From: Sulfuritalea sp.
GTDB taxonomy: Bacteria; Pseudomonadota; Gammaproteobacteria; Burkholderiales; Rhodocyclaceae
Direction: 5' to 3'
Length of the DNA stretch: 64,000 nucleotides
NCBI RefSeq assembly: GCF_017302275.1
Contig: NZ_JAFLDR010000017.1
Location: 1-64,000 of the forward strand
Below, piece by piece: positions 1 to 8,493 of the stretch. Position numbers and translations under genes: made by a program. Within the stretch, counting starts at the first letter, position 1. Every line of letters begins with the position of its first letter. Below the pieces are notes generated by a model. That model was not told the origin of the DNA and searched no databases. It saw only the letters and a list, made by a program, of their open reading frames with translations.

Positions 1-798
1 CAGCGCAGGGGCAGGCGCTGCCGCAGCCCTTGCCGCCGCTTCGGCCGCCGCTGCCGCTGCCGCTGCCGCCTTCACCGCCGCCTCGGCCGCCGCCTTCTTC
101 GCCGCCAGTTCGCTGGCGACCAGCGCCTTCAGCTGTTCCTGGCCGAAGCGCTGCAGTGGCTTGCCATTGACGAAGAACTCCGGCGTCTTGCCGACGCGGA
201 AGGCCTGCGCGTCGCTCAGGTCCTGGCCGATCACGCGGGCGATGGCCGGGTCGGCCATGTCGGCTTGCAGGCGCGCGACGTCGAGGCCGGCCTTTTTCAG
301 GTGCGGCCAGATCCGGTCGAGATGGGCCTCGTTGTTCGCCGCCCAGTCGGACTGGGTTTTCAGCAGCGCTTCCAGAGCCGGCCAGTACTTGTCCTGCTTG
401 CGCGCCGCCTCGAGTGCCGCGACCACCTTGGCCGAGCCCTTGTGGAAGGGTGCGTAGCGCAGCACGACGGCGATGCTGTCCGGATTGCCGGCGCGGATCT
501 GCTTCACGATCGGGTAGAAGGCGGCGCATGTCTCGCAGGCGGGATCGAAAAACTCGACGATCACCACCGGTGCGTCGGCGCTGCCCAGCAGCGGCGAATG
601 CGCGCGCACCATCGACGGTCCGGTGTCGGCGGGCTTCGGCGGCGGCGGCGCGGCGGCGGGCGGCGCCTTGGCTTCCGTGCGTGCCGCCGCGACCGGGCTC
701 GGCGCTTCCTCGCGTGCGACGTTGCGCAGCAGGGCGGCGATGATGAAGGCGACCAGCAGTCCGATCGCGGCAATGATGAAAATGTTCTTCTGTTTCAT
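1..798 (-). CDS. DsbA-like thioredoxin-fold protein, membrane-anchored (3' end outside window)
   Basis: Probable periplasmic thiol oxidoreductase. An N-terminal hydrophobic segment (about residues 5-25) acts as anchor or signal; a Pro/Ala-rich linker (33-62) follows, then a DsbA/thioredoxin fold starting near residue 65. The active site reads FFDPACETC, so both cysteines of a CxxC (C89, C92) are present. KTPEFFVNGKPL near residue 205 is the usual cis-Pro strand of DsbA-like proteins. The C-terminus turns into an unusual run of Ala with scattered Lys, Glu and Arg that is still open at the window edge. The ATG overlaps the stop of the decayed dsbB gene (ATGA), so the two formed a coupled pair. 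The thiol-oxidase role comes from the family; the substrate is unknown. Confidence 0.85.
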   Translation of the reverse strand, partial: MKQKNIFIIAAIGLLVAFIIAALLRNVAREEAPSPVAAARTEAKAPPAAAPPPPKPADTGPSMVRAHSPLLGSADAPVVIVEFFDPACETCAAFYPIVKQIRAGNPDSIAVVLRYAPFHKGSAKVVAALEAARKQDKYWPALEALLKTQSDWAANNEAHLDRIWPHLKKAGLDVARLQADMADPAIARVIGQDLSDAQAFRVGKTPEFFVNGKPLQRFGQEQLKALVASELAAKKAAAEAAVKAAAAAAAAAEAAARAAAAPAPAL

Positions 799-1158
799 GT
801 GCTACTCCTTCGGTGCGCCGTGACCAGCAGCGCGATGATGGTCGAGAACGCCACGGCCGAAAGCAGTGGGATGGTAGGGAAGCCGAACCACTGGGTCACG
901 TTTTCCGAGCAGGTGGCAGCTCGCCACCTGCGCGCCGGGCACGGCCGGCGCCGGCGCGGAACGAATGATACGGCGGTCCGGCGGAAACAGGCCAAACGGC
1001 AGGATCGGCGCCAGCGGGAACATGAAGATGCGCTGGTACCCGCACGGCACACGGATCGGCGGTTCCACGACCGCGCCGAAGAATAGCGCGTCCAGCGTGG
1101 CGGCGGCGGCGACCAGCCAGGCAGCGAACGGCGGCGTTGCACTATCGCCTTCGCCCGC
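795..1158 (-). pseudogene. decayed dsbB-like disulfide bond formation gene
   Basis: Remnant of a DsbB-type quinone-linked membrane protein. One frame reads FAAWLVAAAATLDALFF, then GYQRIFMFPLAPILPFGLF, both typical of the family. After RRIIR the frame is lost, and CSENVTQWFGFPTIPLLS resumes in another frame and runs to a TGA at 795. The usual PPCVLCWYQR active site has become PPIRVPCGYQR, so the first cysteine is missing. The periplasmic loop is shortened, and an in-frame TGA upstream leaves no start codon. Missing start, lost cysteine, deletion and frame change together support a pseudogene. It ends on the start codon of the DsbA-like gene. Confidence 0.8.
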
Positions 1159-1423
1159 CGGTCAGATGCCTGACGGGATGGGCATCGGCCGCAACTCGGG
1201 CCCGGTATTGCCGGGCGGCAGCCCTGGTGCGAAAGTCGGCGCTGGCAGCACGGCAGGGAACCCGACACTTTCCGGCGTAATGCCGCCGATGTGCCGGCCC
1301 ATCGCGAAATGGCGTCCCGGCATGGCCACCATGCGGCCTTGGATGCGCCGGCACCACTCATGAGAGCTGCCGAATTCCGGCTGCGAATGGTCGAGGGTCA
1401 GGATGCCGCGCGAGCGCGGCGCT
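1159..1423. other. unassigned stretch with one copy of the 24-bp dispersed motif
   Basis: No convincing gene. On the minus strand an open frame (1464 down to 1162, 100 codons) reads through it, with segments such as GRHFAMGRHIGGITPESVGF and a Pro/Gly-rich end, but no family is recognised and it overlaps the gene at 1424-1858. It could be the rest of another decayed gene upstream of the dsbB remnant. Confidence 0.4.
1232..1255 (+). repeat. 24-bp dispersed motif, copy 1
   Basis: AAAGTCGGCGCTG, GCAGC, ACGGCA. It lies in the unassigned stretch upstream of the dsbB remnant; on the minus strand it would read AVLPAPTF. Confidence 0.8.
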
Positions 1424-1858
1424 TCAGGAATCGAGGCGGCCTTTTTGCTCGGGTTGCGGCGCACGCGGCGGCGTAGCCCTGGGTTCGACGTTCACCTTGG
1501 CGCCGCCCAGGCTTTGCGTGATCTCGACCATGCCGGCAAAGATCCGCTGCTCGGGATTCTTCAGGCAGTAGGCGTCGAGCAGGGGAATCAGCACCGCGAC
1601 GCTGGCGACCACCGGGCTCGCCGTCGCGCTGCCGCCGCGAGCGTAGACGTTGTGGCCGGCGATGAAACCCTGCGCCCACTCCAGCGCCATCGCGCGTGAT
1701 TCGATGTTGCGCGCGTCCTTCCATTGCTGCCATTCGGTGCATTTGCGGATGCCCATGCCCGCCAGCTTGACGTCGCGCGACGGAGCCTGCGCGCTGCCGT
1801 CGGTGGCAAGCAGCAGCGCCAGGGTCAGGGCGGGAAACAGCAGGCAAGCGCGCGGCAT
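1424..1858 (-). CDS. small secreted protein of unknown function
   Basis: About 144 residues from the ATG at 1858. That start places a clean signal peptide (PRACLLFPALTLALLLA, cleavage near AQA) at the N-terminus; upstream ATGs only add Pro-rich residues. The mature part is compact, with two cysteines (in GIRKCTEWQQW and LDAYCLKNP) and a GFIAGHNVYARGG segment. This is the pattern of small disulfide-bonded periplasmic proteins of the HdeA-like or Rap1a-like kind, although no specific family can be named. The C-terminus is Pro/Arg-rich and polar. It is probably a monocistronic minus-strand gene behind the FAD oxidoreductase. A periplasmic location is inferred from the signal peptide. Confidence 0.6.
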   Translation of the reverse strand: MPRACLLFPALTLALLLATDGSAQAPSRDVKLAGMGIRKCTEWQQWKDARNIESRAMALEWAQGFIAGHNVYARGGSATASPVVASVAVLIPLLDAYCLKNPEQRIFAGMVEITQSLGGAKVNVEPRATPPRAPQPEQKGRLDS

Positions 1859-1937
1859 GGGCATCGGGCGGTCGGCGGGGGGCAAGCGCTATCCTAGCAG
1901 CTTGGCATCCTCGCGACGAGGCGAGGTGGGTTCGCGT

Positions 1938-3047
1938 TCAGCCGTCAAGGCGCTGCGCGACATGCTCGGCCAGCGCGAGGCTGGAGGTGAGGCCCGGCGA
2001 TTCGATGCCGTAGAGGCAGACCAGCCCGCCGCAGCCATGGTCGGCGGGGCCGGAAACGAGGAAATCGCAGGCCGCCGCGCCCGGCGCATGCGGCTTGGGG
2101 CGTATTCCGGCATAGGCCGGCAGCAGCGCGCCGTCGGGCAGTTGCGGCCAATAGCGGCGGACCTCGGCATAGAAGGCGTCGGCGCGCCTGGGGTCCACGG
2201 TGTAGTCGATCGCATCTATCCATTCCACGTCGGGGCCGAAGCGCGCCTGCCCGCCGAGGTCCAGCGTCAGGTGCACGCCCAGCCCGGCGGCCTCGGGCAC
2301 CGGGTAGATCAGGCGCGAAAAGGGCGCGCGGCCGGCCAGCGAATAGTAGTTGCCCTTGGCAAAGTGCAGTGGCGGCACCGAATCGGGCGGCAGGCCGCGC
2401 AGGCGGCGGGCGACGCCCTGGGCGCCGAGGCCGGCGCAGTTCACCACCGTCGTCGCGTGCAACTGCATGGCCTCGTCCGCATCGCCGCCGATCTCCAGCA
2501 CGATGCCGTCACCGACGATCCCGCCGCCGCGCACCGGGCTGTTCGCCGCGAGCACCGCGCCGCCGCGTTCGGCATCGCCCAGCAGGGATAGCATCAGGGC
2601 GTGGCTGTCGATGATGCCGGTCGACGGCGAGAGCAGCGCCGCCGTGCATTCCAGCGCGGGTTCCAGCGCGCGGGCCGCGTCGCGCGACAGTGCCTGCAGG
2701 TCGTCCACGCCGTTGGCCGCCGCCGCGGCGGCGATGCGAGCGAGTTGCTGCCCTTGCGCCTCGGTGGTGGCGACGATCAGCTTGCCGCAGCGGCGGTGGG
2801 CGATGCCGCGCTCTTCGCAGTAGGCATAGAGCCGCTGGCGGCCGGCAACGCACAGCCGCGCCTTGAGCGAACCTGCCGCATAGTAGATGCCGGCATGGAT
2901 CACTTCGCTGTTGCGCGCGCTGATGCCGGTGCCGAAGGCGGCCTCGGCTTCGAGGATCAGCACTTCGCGGCCGCGCGCGGCAAGTTCGCGCGCCACGGCA
3001 AGGCCGATGACACCGGCGCCGATGATGGCGCAATCTATTTTTTCCAT
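1938..3047 (-). CDS. FAD-dependent oxidoreductase, DAO family (L-2-hydroxyglutarate oxidase-like)
   Basis: 369 residues. The N-terminus [20 protein letters not shown] is a classic GxGxxG FAD-binding fold, followed by the acidic residue of the second strand (LILEAE). [14 protein letters not shown] is the signature of the L-2-hydroxyglutarate oxidase/LhgO branch of the DAO superfamily. The C-terminal PAYAGIRPK and [14 protein letters not shown] are the conserved substrate and FAD-closing segments. The start at 3047 is set by the Rossmann motif; longer upstream readings have no similarity. It probably oxidises a 2-hydroxy acid or amine with FAD, feeding electrons to quinone or oxygen. The gene stands alone and the exact substrate is not predictable. 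Confidence 0.85.
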   Translation of the reverse strand: MEKIDCAIIGAGVIGLAVARELAARGREVLILEAEAAFGTGISARNSEVIHAGIYYAAGSLKARLCVAGRQRLYAYCEERGIAHRRCGKLIVATTEAQGQQLARIAAAAAANGVDDLQALSRDAARALEPALECTAALLSPSTGIIDSHALMLSLLGDAERGGAVLAANSPVRGGGIVGDGIVLEIGGDADEAMQLHATTVVNCAGLGAQGVARRLRGLPPDSVPPLHFAKGNYYSLAGRAPFSRLIYPVPEAAGLGVHLTLDLGGQARFGPDVEWIDAIDYTVDPRRADAFYAEVRRYWPQLPDGALLPAYAGIRPKPHAPGAAACDFLVSGPADHGCGGLVCLYGIESPGLTSSLALAEHVAQRLDG

Positions 3048-3117
3048 GGATTCTTTTGTGGCAGAGTAATACGCTTGAATGATAACCGAAGGCCCCTTGC
3101 GGACAAGGAGCGGCAGC

Positions 3118-3567
3118 ATGCACACACGATCCATCGCCACCATCTGCTTGTCGGGCCTGCTGCTCGCGGCGCCCGCGGTGACACTTGCCGCCGATGCTCC
3201 GGCGAAGGCCGCCGGCAATGCGACGGCCACGCCGCGCATGGTGTTCCAGGTCAACGAGGACGATTCGCGCAAGTGGCACACGGTGCTGGCCAACATCAAC
3301 AACGTGCAGGAAGAACTGGGCGGCAAGGTCGAGGTCGCGGTGGTTCTGATCGGGCCGGGGCTGGGCATGATCAAGGCCGACGCGCTGACCGCCAACGGCG
3401 TGCAGGACGCGATGACTACCGGCGTGCGCTTCGTCGCCTGCGGCAATTCGATGCAGTCGATGAAGCTGGCCAAGGACGACCTGGTCGATGGCGTCGCCCA
3501 TGCCCGCGCCGGCTATGTCGAAATCATGCGCCTGCAGAAGCTCGGTTATGCCTACATCCGGCCTTAG
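3118..3567 (+). CDS. periplasmic DsrE-family protein
   Basis: 149 residues. A signal peptide (hydrophobic stretch about residues 6-22, cut after LAADA) precedes a DsrE/DsrF-like domain. It shows MVFQVNEDD at the first strand, [16 protein letters not shown] on the first helix, and [10 protein letters not shown] carrying the one cysteine expected to take a persulfide. AAGGAG (3105-3110) sits eight bases before this ATG and decides the start over an in-frame ATG at 3079. DsrE-like proteins handle sulfane sulfur; the exported single-domain group has no established role. The end overlaps the HAD gene by 20 nt, so the two are probably co-transcribed. A second paralogue lies at 16409. Confidence 0.85.
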   Translation: MHTRSIATICLSGLLLAAPAVTLAADAPAKAAGNATATPRMVFQVNEDDSRKWHTVLANINNVQEELGGKVEVAVVLIGPGLGMIKADALTANGVQDAMTTGVRFVACGNSMQSMKLAKDDLVDGVAHARAGYVEIMRLQKLGYAYIRP

Positions 3568-4234
3568 TGCGGAAGTGCGCGCGCAACTCGACTGGTCCGC
3601 CATCGACACCGTCCTGCTCGACATGGACGGCACCCTGCTCGACCTGAACTTCGACAACCATTTCTGGCAGACCCACCTTCCGCAGCGCTATGCCGAAGCG
3701 CGCGGCCTGCCGCCCGGGTCCGGGCGCGAGGAGCTGATGGCGCGCTACCACGCCCGCGCCGGGACGCTGGCGTGGTACTCGGTGGACTTCTGGGAATCGG
3801 AGCTGGAACTGGACATCATGCGCCTCAAGGAGGAAGTGGCGCACCTGATCGACATCCATCCGCATGTAGTCACGTTCCTCGAAGCCATGCGTGCCGCCGG
3901 CAAGCGCGTGGTGCTGGCGACCAATGCCCACCACAAGAGCGTGACGCTGAAAATGGCGAAGACCGGACTGACGCCGCACTTCGATGCCATCGTCAGTTCG
4001 CATGCGCTGGACGCCGCCAAGGAGGAGCAGGCCTTCTGGCAGCGGCTGCGCGCCATCGAACCCTTCGACCCGGCGCGCACGCTGCTGGTCGATGACAGCC
4101 TGCCGGTGCTCGACAGCGCGCGCCGCTACGGCATCGCCCACCTGGTGACGATCAGGAAGCCGGACACGCAGAAGCCGGTGAAGGACACCGGCGACTACCC
4201 GGCGATCGACGACTTCTCGCAGTTGATGCCCTAG
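3548..4234 (+). CDS. yrfG: HAD-family hydrolase, GMP/IMP nucleotidase (YrfG-like)
   Basis: 228 residues from the ATG at 3548, which overlaps the end of the DsrE gene. Motif I is DTVLLDMDGTLLDL (nucleophile and acid/base Asp), motif II is VVLATNAHHKS, motif III Lys falls near HALDAAKEE, and motif IV is LLVDDSLPVLDSA. The NFDNHFWQ and WYSVDFWE segments, the length and the motif spacing fit the E. coli YrfG group of 5'-nucleotidases acting on GMP and IMP. It is cytoplasmic, in nucleotide salvage or turnover. Function by family is fairly secure; natural substrate preference is inferred. Confidence 0.85.
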   Translation: MPTSGLSAEVRAQLDWSAIDTVLLDMDGTLLDLNFDNHFWQTHLPQRYAEARGLPPGSGREELMARYHARAGTLAWYSVDFWESELELDIMRLKEEVAHLIDIHPHVVTFLEAMRAAGKRVVLATNAHHKSVTLKMAKTGLTPHFDAIVSSHALDAAKEEQAFWQRLRAIEPFDPARTLLVDDSLPVLDSARRYGIAHLVTIRKPDTQKPVKDTGDYPAIDDFSQLMP

Positions 4235-4253
4235 CGAATGAAAGGGAGTACAA

Positions 4254-4742
4254 ATGGACTGGAATGCGGTGTCTGCTGTCGCCGGCGTGATTTCGGCCTT
4301 GTTCGTCGCACTGAGCGTGGCCTACCTTGCGCTCCAGGTAAGAGCCGGAACCAGGGCGACACGCTCGCAAACCTACTACCAGACGACAGCGGCACTGGCT
4401 GATATCGCCGCAATCATCGGCAGCGATGAGAAGCTTGCCAGGGTCGTTCGGATCGGGTGGGTAACACCCGAGAAGTTGACCGAAGACGAGCTCACTCAGT
4501 TTGGTTACCTGATGGTCAGCTTCCTGCGCCGCTACGAGAATATTTTCTTCCAGTACGAGTCCGGGCTGGTGGACGAAGGCTTCTGGGCCGGCCATCGCGA
4601 GAATCTGCTGTGGGCGTTCCGTCGCCCGGGGATGCAACTTATCTGGAAGGATAGAAAGCAGTCCTTCAGCGTCGGCTTCCGGGAGTTCCTCGAGCGCTCG
4701 GACTCAATCGAACTTGCCACGCCGGACAGTCGTCGCTTGTAG
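4254..4742 (+). CDS. membrane-anchored protein of unknown function
   Basis: 162 residues. One hydrophobic helix (about residues 8-28, VAGVISALFVALSVAYLAL) at the N-terminus is followed by a soluble, mainly helical part with aromatic-rich segments such as FLRRYENIFFQYES and DEGFWAGHRENLLWAF. This arrangement resembles small DUF4760-type membrane proteins, but I cannot assign a family firmly. The start follows a GGGAG Shine-Dalgarno (4243-4247). Base composition is noticeably less GC-rich than the neighbours, with many A/T third positions, which may indicate later acquisition. It stands between the nucleotidase and the malonate regulator and shares no clear role with either. Confidence 0.6.
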   Translation: MDWNAVSAVAGVISALFVALSVAYLALQVRAGTRATRSQTYYQTTAALADIAAIIGSDEKLARVVRIGWVTPEKLTEDELTQFGYLMVSFLRRYENIFFQYESGLVDEGFWAGHRENLLWAFRRPGMQLIWKDRKQSFSVGFREFLERSDSIELATPDSRRL

Positions 4743-4893
4743 CGTCCCGCCGGCGCCGTCCGCAAGGGATACCGCCTCCGGACGTGCCGGAGACATAACT
4801 TTTCGCTCGGACTGGCGCAAGGCTTCGGTGCGCCGACCATTCGAGTTCAGGTGTTGCAGCGCAGCTTGACGCCGCCCGCCGGCGCCCTGTAAG

Positions 4894-4918
4894 TTGTATA
4901 CAAAATATCGTATGCAAT
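4894..4918. promoter_or_regulatory. operator-like palindrome upstream of the malonate operon
   Basis: The perfect palindrome TTGTATACAA (4894-4903) is followed by the related half TCGTATGCAA (4908-4917) in an otherwise GC-rich leader. GntR/FCD regulators typically bind short GT-N-AC palindromes of this kind. It lies 12 to 36 bases before the GTG of matR, where bound MatR could block transcription of its own operon. The AT-rich patch may also hold the promoter. Confidence 0.6.
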
Positions 4919-4929
4919 AACAAATCCAC

Positions 4930-5601
4930 GTGAAATCAAAGGTTAATCGTTCTTCCCTGTCGGAGCAGGCGGTGGGTTTGTTGCGCGAGCGCATCTACAA
5001 CCACGCACTGCTGCCGGGCCAGCGGCTGGACGAGGCCCTGCTGGCGGAGCAGATGGGGATCAGCCGCACGCCGCTGCGCGAGGCGCTCAAGGTGCTCTCC
5101 GCCGAGGGGCTGGTCGACCTGCAGCCGCACAAGGGCTGCTTCGTCGCCGAGCTGAGCCTGCGCGACCTGGAGGAAATCTTTCCCATCATGGCCACCTTGG
5201 AAGGCCGCGTCGCCCACGAGGTCGCGCAAAAGCGCACGCCGGCCCAGCTCAAGGCGCTCGACGCGCTGCACGAAAAACTGGAGAAGCACGCCGCGGCCGG
5301 CGACGTGGATCGCTACTACGAGACCAACTATGTTTTCCATGACCAGATGCAAACCTGCGCCGGCAACCGCTGGCTTCAGATCGTGATCGGCGACCTGAGG
5401 AAGCTGCTGAAACTCTCGCGCCACCATTCGCTGCGCCTCGACGGCCGGCTCGCGGCCTCGCTGGCCGAACATCGCGCGCTGATGCAGGCCTTGCACCGGC
5501 GGGATGCCGATGCCGCGGAACGCGTGATGCGCGGGCACCTGCTGGCGCAACTGGCCGCGCTGCACCAGATGTCGCTGGCAGCCGAGGTGATCGATGGTTG
5601 A
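4930..5601 (+). CDS. matR: GntR-family (FCD) transcriptional regulator of malonate genes
   Basis: 223 residues, GTG start. The winged helix-turn-helix covers about residues 12-75, with the characteristic LLAEQMGISRTPLREALKVL recognition region and wing PHKGCFV. The C-terminal FCD ligand domain shows the metal-site pattern of the family: FHDQM near residue 138 and the EHRALMQALHRRDADAAE region. It overlaps matA by 8 nt and heads the malonate operon. By analogy with MatR of rhizobia it would sense malonate or malonyl-CoA and control matA-matB; the palindrome at 4894 is the probable binding site. The regulator class is certain, the ligand is inferred from context. Confidence 0.85.
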   Translation: MKSKVNRSSLSEQAVGLLRERIYNHALLPGQRLDEALLAEQMGISRTPLREALKVLSAEGLVDLQPHKGCFVAELSLRDLEEIFPIMATLEGRVAHEVAQKRTPAQLKALDALHEKLEKHAAAGDVDRYYETNYVFHDQMQTCAGNRWLQIVIGDLRKLLKLSRHHSLRLDGRLAASLAEHRALMQALHRRDADAAERVMRGHLLAQLAALHQMSLAAEVIDG

Positions 5602-6925
5602 GCGCCTGGTCGACCGCCTGCGCTCGATAGTCGGCGCTCGCCACACGGCGGACCTCCGGCCGCGCCAACTCGACGACTGGCGCCGGCTGCTGGCGGAATG
5701 CGCCGAGGCCAAGGGCGGCGAGGTGTCGACGCGGACCCGCGCCGCGGCGCTGGCGCAGACCTACCTCGGGCTCGACGACGAAGGCCGCCACGCCTTCCTG
5801 CGCCTGATATCGCTCGAATTCGGTCCCGAGCCGGCGCGCGTCGCGGAGGCCCACGCGGCCTACCAGGCGGCGGTGGGCATGGCGGCGCAGTGGGACGCCG
5901 AAGCCGACCTGCGCGCCGCGCTGCGCTCGGCACGGATTCGGATACTGACCCAGTTCAACGCCATCCCTCAGGGCGTCAAGTTCCTGGTCGACCTGCGCGC
6001 CGACCTGCTGCGCTACCTGGAGGACGACGCCGAACTGGCGCCGCTCGACCGCGAGCTGGAGTCGCGCCTCGCGGCGTGGTTCGACGTCGGCTTCCTCGAA
6101 CTGCAGCGCATCACCTGGAACGCGCCGGCCGCGCTCCTGGAAAAGCTGATCGAGTACGAGGCGGTGCACGAGATCCGTTCCTGGGCCGACCTCAAGAACC
6201 GCCTCGATTCGGATCGCCGCCTCTATGCCTTCTTTCATCCGCGCATGCCGATGGAGCCGCTGATCTTCGTCGAGGTGGCGCTCACCGACCGCCTCGCCGA
6301 CAACGTGCAGGCGCTGCTCGACGAGCATGCGCCGGTGTTCGACGCGCGCCGCGCCGACACCGCGATCTTCTATTCGATATCGAACACGCAGGCCGGTTTG
6401 CGCGGCGTGTCCTTCGGCAATTTCCTGCTCAAGCGCGTGATCGACGACCTGCAGCGGGATTTCCCGAAACTGCGCCAGTTCGCCACGCTGTCACCGCTGC
6501 CGGGCTTTGCATCCTGGCTGCGCAAGAATCCGCAGGAACTGGCGGCCGACCTGCCCGATGCCGAGCTCGGTGCGCTGGCGTCCGGCGAATGGGCCCGCGA
6601 TCTCGCGACGGCGCGCCGGATCAACGAGGGTCTGGCGCAACTGGCGGCGCGCTACCTGACGCTGGCCAAGGCCAGTCGCGGCGACGGACGCCTGCCCCTC
6701 GATCCGGTGGCGCGCTTCCATCTCGGCAACGGCGCCCGCATCGAGCGCATCAACCCGCTCGGCGATGCGTCGGCCAAGGGGCTGAAGCAGTCCATCGGCG
6801 TCATGGTGAATTACCTGTACGACCTCGACGAGCTGGAACACAACGTCGAGAACTTTGCCCGCGAGGGCGCCATCGCCAACTCGGCTGCCGTGCGGCGGCT
6901 GGCGCGGCCAAAGCAAGTCCAATAG
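5594..6925 (+). CDS. matA: malonyl-CoA decarboxylase
   Basis: 443 residues, full length for the family. It decarboxylates malonyl-CoA to acetyl-CoA and CO2. An N-terminal helical oligomerisation domain (about 1-150) leads to a GNAT-like catalytic domain with FFHPRMPMEPLIFVEVALT, the family signature, a serine in FATLSPLPGF and a histidine in DPVARFHLGNGARIERIN, matching the Ser/His catalytic pair. The C-terminus LKQSIGVMVNYLYDL is also conserved. Start overlaps matR; matP follows after 12 nt behind a GAGGAG. The N-terminal segment IVGARHTA is encoded by a copy of the 24-bp dispersed motif. Together with MatB it converts malonate to acetyl-CoA. Confidence 0.93.
   Translation: MVERLVDRLRSIVGARHTADLRPRQLDDWRRLLAECAEAKGGEVSTRTRAAALAQTYLGLDDEGRHAFLRLISLEFGPEPARVAEAHAAYQAAVGMAAQWDAEADLRAALRSARIRILTQFNAIPQGVKFLVDLRADLLRYLEDDAELAPLDRELESRLAAWFDVGFLELQRITWNAPAALLEKLIEYEAVHEIRSWADLKNRLDSDRRLYAFFHPRMPMEPLIFVEVALTDRLADNVQALLDEHAPVFDARRADTAIFYSISNTQAGLRGVSFGNFLLKRVIDDLQRDFPKLRQFATLSPLPGFASWLRKNPQELAADLPDAELGALASGEWARDLATARRINEGLAQLAARYLTLAKASRGDGRLPLDPVARFHLGNGARIERINPLGDASAKGLKQSIGVMVNYLYDLDELEHNVENFAREGAIANSAAVRRLARPKQVQ
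5627..5650 (+). repeat. 24-bp dispersed motif, copy 2 (in matA)
   Basis: ATAGTCGGCGCTC, GCC, ACACGGCG. It is read in frame as IVGARHTA near the matA N-terminus, a non-catalytic region. Confidence 0.75.
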
Positions 6926-6937
6926 AGGAGACAAGAC

Positions 6938-7960
6938 ATGCGAGGTAAATTTCTGACCGGCGCCATCGCGGTAGTCGGCCTGCTGAGTCTCGGCCTGGGC
7001 AGCGCCCCGGTGCTGGCGCAGGCCAAGACCCTGAAGATTTCCCACCAGTTTCCCGGCGGCAGCATCGACGAGGGCGACTTCCGCGACCGCATGGTGCGCA
7101 AGTTCGCCGCCGAGGTGGAGAAGAAGACCAATGGCGCGCTCAAGTTCGAGATCTATCCGTCCGGTTCGCTGGTCAAGCCGGTCGAGCAGTGGGGCGCGAT
7201 GGCCAACGGCTCGCTCGACATGTCGCTGTATCCGCTGGCCTATGCCGGCGGCCGCGTGCCGGAGCTCAACATCGGCCTGATGCCGGCGCTGGTCACCAGC
7301 TACGACCAGGGCCTGCGCTGGAAGGACGCGCCGATCGGCAAGGAGCTGACGCGCATTGTCGAGGAGAAGGGCGTCAAGATCATCACCTGGGTCTGGCAGG
7401 CCGGCGGCATCGCCTCGCGCGCCAAGCCCATCATCAATCCGGACGACGTCAAGGGCCTCAAGTTCCGCGGCGGCAGCAAGGAAATGGACGTGATGCTGAA
7501 GGCCGCCGGCGCCTCGCCGACCAACGTGCCCTCCAGCGAAATCTACAGCGCGATGCAGTCGGGCGTGCTCGACGCGGCGCTGACCTCCAGCACCTCGCTG
7601 ATTTCCTTCCGCCTGCACGAGCACGCCAAGCACGTCACCACGGCGCGCGACAAGACCTTCTGGTTCATGTTCGAGCCGATCATGATGTCCAAGGCCACCT
7701 TCGACAAGCTCAGCCCTGACCAGCAGAAGATCGTCATGGAAGTCGGCGCCGGACTGGAGAAGTTCGGCATGGATGCGGCCAAGGCCGACGACCAGAAGCT
7801 GGCCGAGGTCTACAAGTCGGCCGGCGACGGCGTGCAGGACATGAACGAGGCGGCATTCGCCAAGTGGCGCGAGGTTGCGCGCAACTCGGCCTGGAAGGAT
7901 TTCGAGGAGAAGATCCCGAACGGCAAGAAGCTGCTCGAGATGGCCACGGCAGTCAAGTAA
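6938..7960 (+). CDS. matP: TRAP transporter substrate-binding protein (malonate, DctP family)
   Basis: 340 residues, with a signal peptide (hydrophobic to about residue 27, ending VLAQA). The mature protein has DctP-family features: LKISHQFPGGS at the first strand, GALKFEIYPSGSL, GLKFRGGSKEMDVMLKAAGA and PSSEIYSAMQSGVLDA. The conserved arginine of GLKFRGG normally clamps the substrate carboxylate. It captures a dicarboxylate in the periplasm and hands it to the MatQ/MatM membrane pair. GAGGAG lies nine bases before the ATG. Position between malonyl-CoA decarboxylase and malonyl-CoA synthetase makes malonate the likely ligand, as in the matPQM genes of Sinorhizobium. Confidence 0.9.
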   Translation: MRGKFLTGAIAVVGLLSLGLGSAPVLAQAKTLKISHQFPGGSIDEGDFRDRMVRKFAAEVEKKTNGALKFEIYPSGSLVKPVEQWGAMANGSLDMSLYPLAYAGGRVPELNIGLMPALVTSYDQGLRWKDAPIGKELTRIVEEKGVKIITWVWQAGGIASRAKPIINPDDVKGLKFRGGSKEMDVMLKAAGASPTNVPSSEIYSAMQSGVLDAALTSSTSLISFRLHEHAKHVTTARDKTFWFMFEPIMMSKATFDKLSPDQQKIVMEVGAGLEKFGMDAAKADDQKLAEVYKSAGDGVQDMNEAAFAKWREVARNSAWKDFEEKIPNGKKLLEMATAVK

Positions 7961-7962
7961 GC

Positions 7963-8493
7963 ATGGCACTGCGGCCGGCCTGGCGGGCGTTCGCGGCGAC
8001 GCTCACCGGGTTGAACCTCTGGCTGGGCTACCTTGCCGGTCTGCTGGTGGCGGTTTCGGCCGTCCTCCTCACCGGCGAGGTAATGGCTCGCTACATCTAC
8101 AACGCGCCCAGCGACTGGAGCCTGGAGCTGTGCATCCTGATGCTGATCGCCGCGACCTTCATGGCGGCGGGCCACACGCTGGCGGCCAGGGCCCATGTGA
8201 ACATCGACATCGTCGACCACCTGATGTCGGGCAGCCTCAACCGCTGGCGCCTGTTGCTGGCCGACCTGGGTGCGGCGGGACTCTGCGGTTTCGTCGCGGT
8301 CAATGCCTGGCGGCTGACCGGCATCGCCTGGAGCGAGGGCTGGGTGAGCAATTCGACCTGGGGACCGAAGCTGTGGATTCCCTTCAGCCTGATCGCGCTG
8401 GGCATGAGCCTGCTGGCGCTGCAGTACCTGGTGCAGATCATCGACCAGCGACTGGCGGCGATGCTTGCGGGGAGGCGTCATGGGCGTGCTTGA
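7963..8493 (+). CDS. matQ: TRAP transporter small permease (DctQ family)
   Basis: 176 residues with four hydrophobic helices (roughly 22-45, 56-78, 98-120, 138-160), the normal DctQ layout. The segments LTGEVMARYIYNAPSDWSLE and AGHTLAARAHVNIDIV are typical of the family. It forms the inner-membrane complex with MatM and supports sodium-driven uptake. ATG lies two bases after the matP stop; its own end overlaps matM by 14 nt, which implies coupled translation. The function is secure as TRAP small subunit; malonate as substrate is inferred from the operon. Confidence 0.88.
   Translation: MALRPAWRAFAATLTGLNLWLGYLAGLLVAVSAVLLTGEVMARYIYNAPSDWSLELCILMLIAATFMAAGHTLAARAHVNIDIVDHLMSGSLNRWRLLLADLGAAGLCGFVAVNAWRLTGIAWSEGWVSNSTWGPKLWIPFSLIALGMSLLALQYLVQIIDQRLAAMLAGRRHGRA

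Noticed and set aside
1..120. short tandem GCCGCC-type repeats at the window start
   Set aside because: They encode the alanine-rich tail of the DsbA-like protein and are explained by codon repetition; no separate element was called.
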